Assembly (NCBI GenBank): GCA_964465125.1
Contig: CAYXIO010000060.1
Coordinates: 1 to 23,580 of the forward strand
Length of the DNA stretch: 23,580 nt
Origin: CAYOHG01 sp964465125
GTDB taxonomy: Bacteria > Planctomycetota > Phycisphaerae > UBA1845 > Fen-1342
Reading direction: 5' to 3'
Below the pieces are notes generated by a model. The model made no database searches and was not told the origin of the DNA. It saw only the letters and a program-made list of their open reading frames with translations. The first letter of the stretch is position 1, and each line of letters starts with the position of its first letter. The translations under genes and the position numbers were made by a program. Positions 22,962 to 23,580 of the stretch are shown piece by piece.

Positions 22962-23038
22962 CCAGCTGGGAAGGATCTCCCACCTGGCGCCGAGCGGTAA
23001 GGCGGCGCCGGGGTGAGAGCACAGTCTTCACAAGACTG
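22962..23038 (+). other. Hairpin-rich leader of pre-23S rRNA
   Basis: Three stems lie between P2 and the 23S gene. CCAG-C-TGGGA (22962-22971) pairs with TCCCA-C-CTGG (22978-22987) with one mismatch. GGCGCCG (22986-22992) pairs with CGGCGCC (23003-23009), sharing two bases with the first stem. CAGTCTT (23022-23028) pairs perfectly with AAGACTG (23032-23038) around a CAC loop. The third stem ends 34 bases before mature 23S and could be a processing or transcription-control site. No boxA sequence was seen. Confidence 0.45.
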
Positions 23039-23072
23039 GAAGGTGCGACTTGGCGCAGCGTTTCATAAATGC

Positions 23073-23580
23073 GGTCAAGTTCGTAAGGGTGCATGGTGGA
23101 TGCCTAGGCGTACAGAGGCGATGAAGGACGTTGTAGGCTGCGATAAGCCTCGGGGAGCGGCCAAACGCGCTTTGATCCGAGGATTTCCGAATGGGGCAAC
23201 CCGTCGGCACTGGGCAACCAGATGCCGTCACTTTCGTCTGAATGCATAGGGCGGAAGAGCGAACCCAGGGAACTGAAACATCTAAGTACCTGGAGGAAAG
23301 GAAATCAACCGAGACTCCGTCAGTAGCGGCGAGCGAAGGCGGAATAGCCCAATAGCCTGCGGGAGCAGAGACGAACGTTCTGGAAAGTGCGACCACAGAA
23401 GGTGACAGTCCTGTAGTCAGACGCGAACGCGGGTGATTGAGTAGGTCGGAGCTCGTGGAACTCTGACTGAACATGGGGGGCCCACCCTCCAAGGCTAAGT
23501 ACTCCTGATCGACCGATAGTGAACCAGTAAGGCGACTGAAAGGTGAAAAGCACCCCTTCTAGGGGAGTTAAAAGTACCTG
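23073..23580 (+). rRNA. rrl: 23S ribosomal RNA, 5' part (continues past the window)
   Basis: The sequence from GGTCAAG at 23073 follows the start of bacterial 23S rRNA. Recognisable conserved blocks are GCATGGTGGATGCC, AGAGGCGATGAAGGACGT, CTGCGATAAGCC, GATTTCCGAATGGGG, CATCTAAGTACC, GGAAAGGAAATCAACCGAGA, GTAGCGGCGAGCGAA and, near the end, AGGGGAGTTAAAAGTACCTG. About 508 nt are present, the 5' part of domain I. No 16S gene lies upstream in the window. The exact 5' end is set by similarity to E. coli and may be off by a few bases. Confidence 0.97.

Noticed and set aside
23028..23492. Leftward frame within the 23S gene
   Set aside because: It lies antisense to conserved rRNA sequence and is a common annotation error.

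Overview
The window reads as the end of a contig from a GC-rich bacterium, most likely a planctomycete (Planctomycetota). This is inferred from the gene families, not measured. The families are: a Tat-exported Gfo/Idh/MocA oxidoreductase, a PA14 plus DUF1080 secreted protein carrying a sorbosone-dehydrogenase-like segment, secreted HEAT-repeat proteins, a DUF1573 protein, and a 23S rRNA gene that is not linked to a 16S gene. The first 46 bases are not genomic. They match the Illumina indexed adapter, so the contig starts inside murQ. The window also ends inside the 23S rRNA gene.

Layout. Bases 47-3980 hold two leftward genes: a 3'-truncated murQ and, upstream of it, a very large CHASE2-sensor class III adenylate cyclase. 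From 4112 to 21249, twelve genes run rightward. The first block (4112-14647) encodes an exported M1 aminopeptidase with a HEAT tail, a PHB-depolymerase-type esterase, a Tat-exported Gfo/Idh/MocA oxidoreductase, an exported HEAT-repeat protein with a C-terminal beta-sandwich, a PA14/half-propeller/DUF1080 protein and a small cupin. The oxidoreductase and the DUF1080 protein suggest an extracytoplasmic 3-keto-glycoside route. The next part (14726-18498) holds an NAD-dependent epimerase, a polytopic GT-C-like membrane protein and ClpS. It is followed by a compact trio (18724-21249) of DUF1573 protein, exported rhodanese and MauE/DoxX-type membrane protein. Each of the three carries conserved-looking cysteines, so the trio looks like a periplasmic thiol or sulfur module.

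A leftward gene for an exported STN-like protein (21283-22119) converges on that trio. Rightward from about 22289 comes a transcription unit with a TTGACA-type promoter, tRNA-Ile(GAT), tRNA-Ala(TGC), a second TTGACA-type promoter, a hairpin-rich leader and the 5' part of 23S rRNA. No 16S gene precedes the tRNAs. The most interesting parts are the DUF1573-rhodanese-MauE trio, the keto-sugar cluster with its unusual domain fusion, and the unlinked 23S unit with its own internal promoter. No CRISPR array, insertion sequence, phage gene or riboswitch was recognised.
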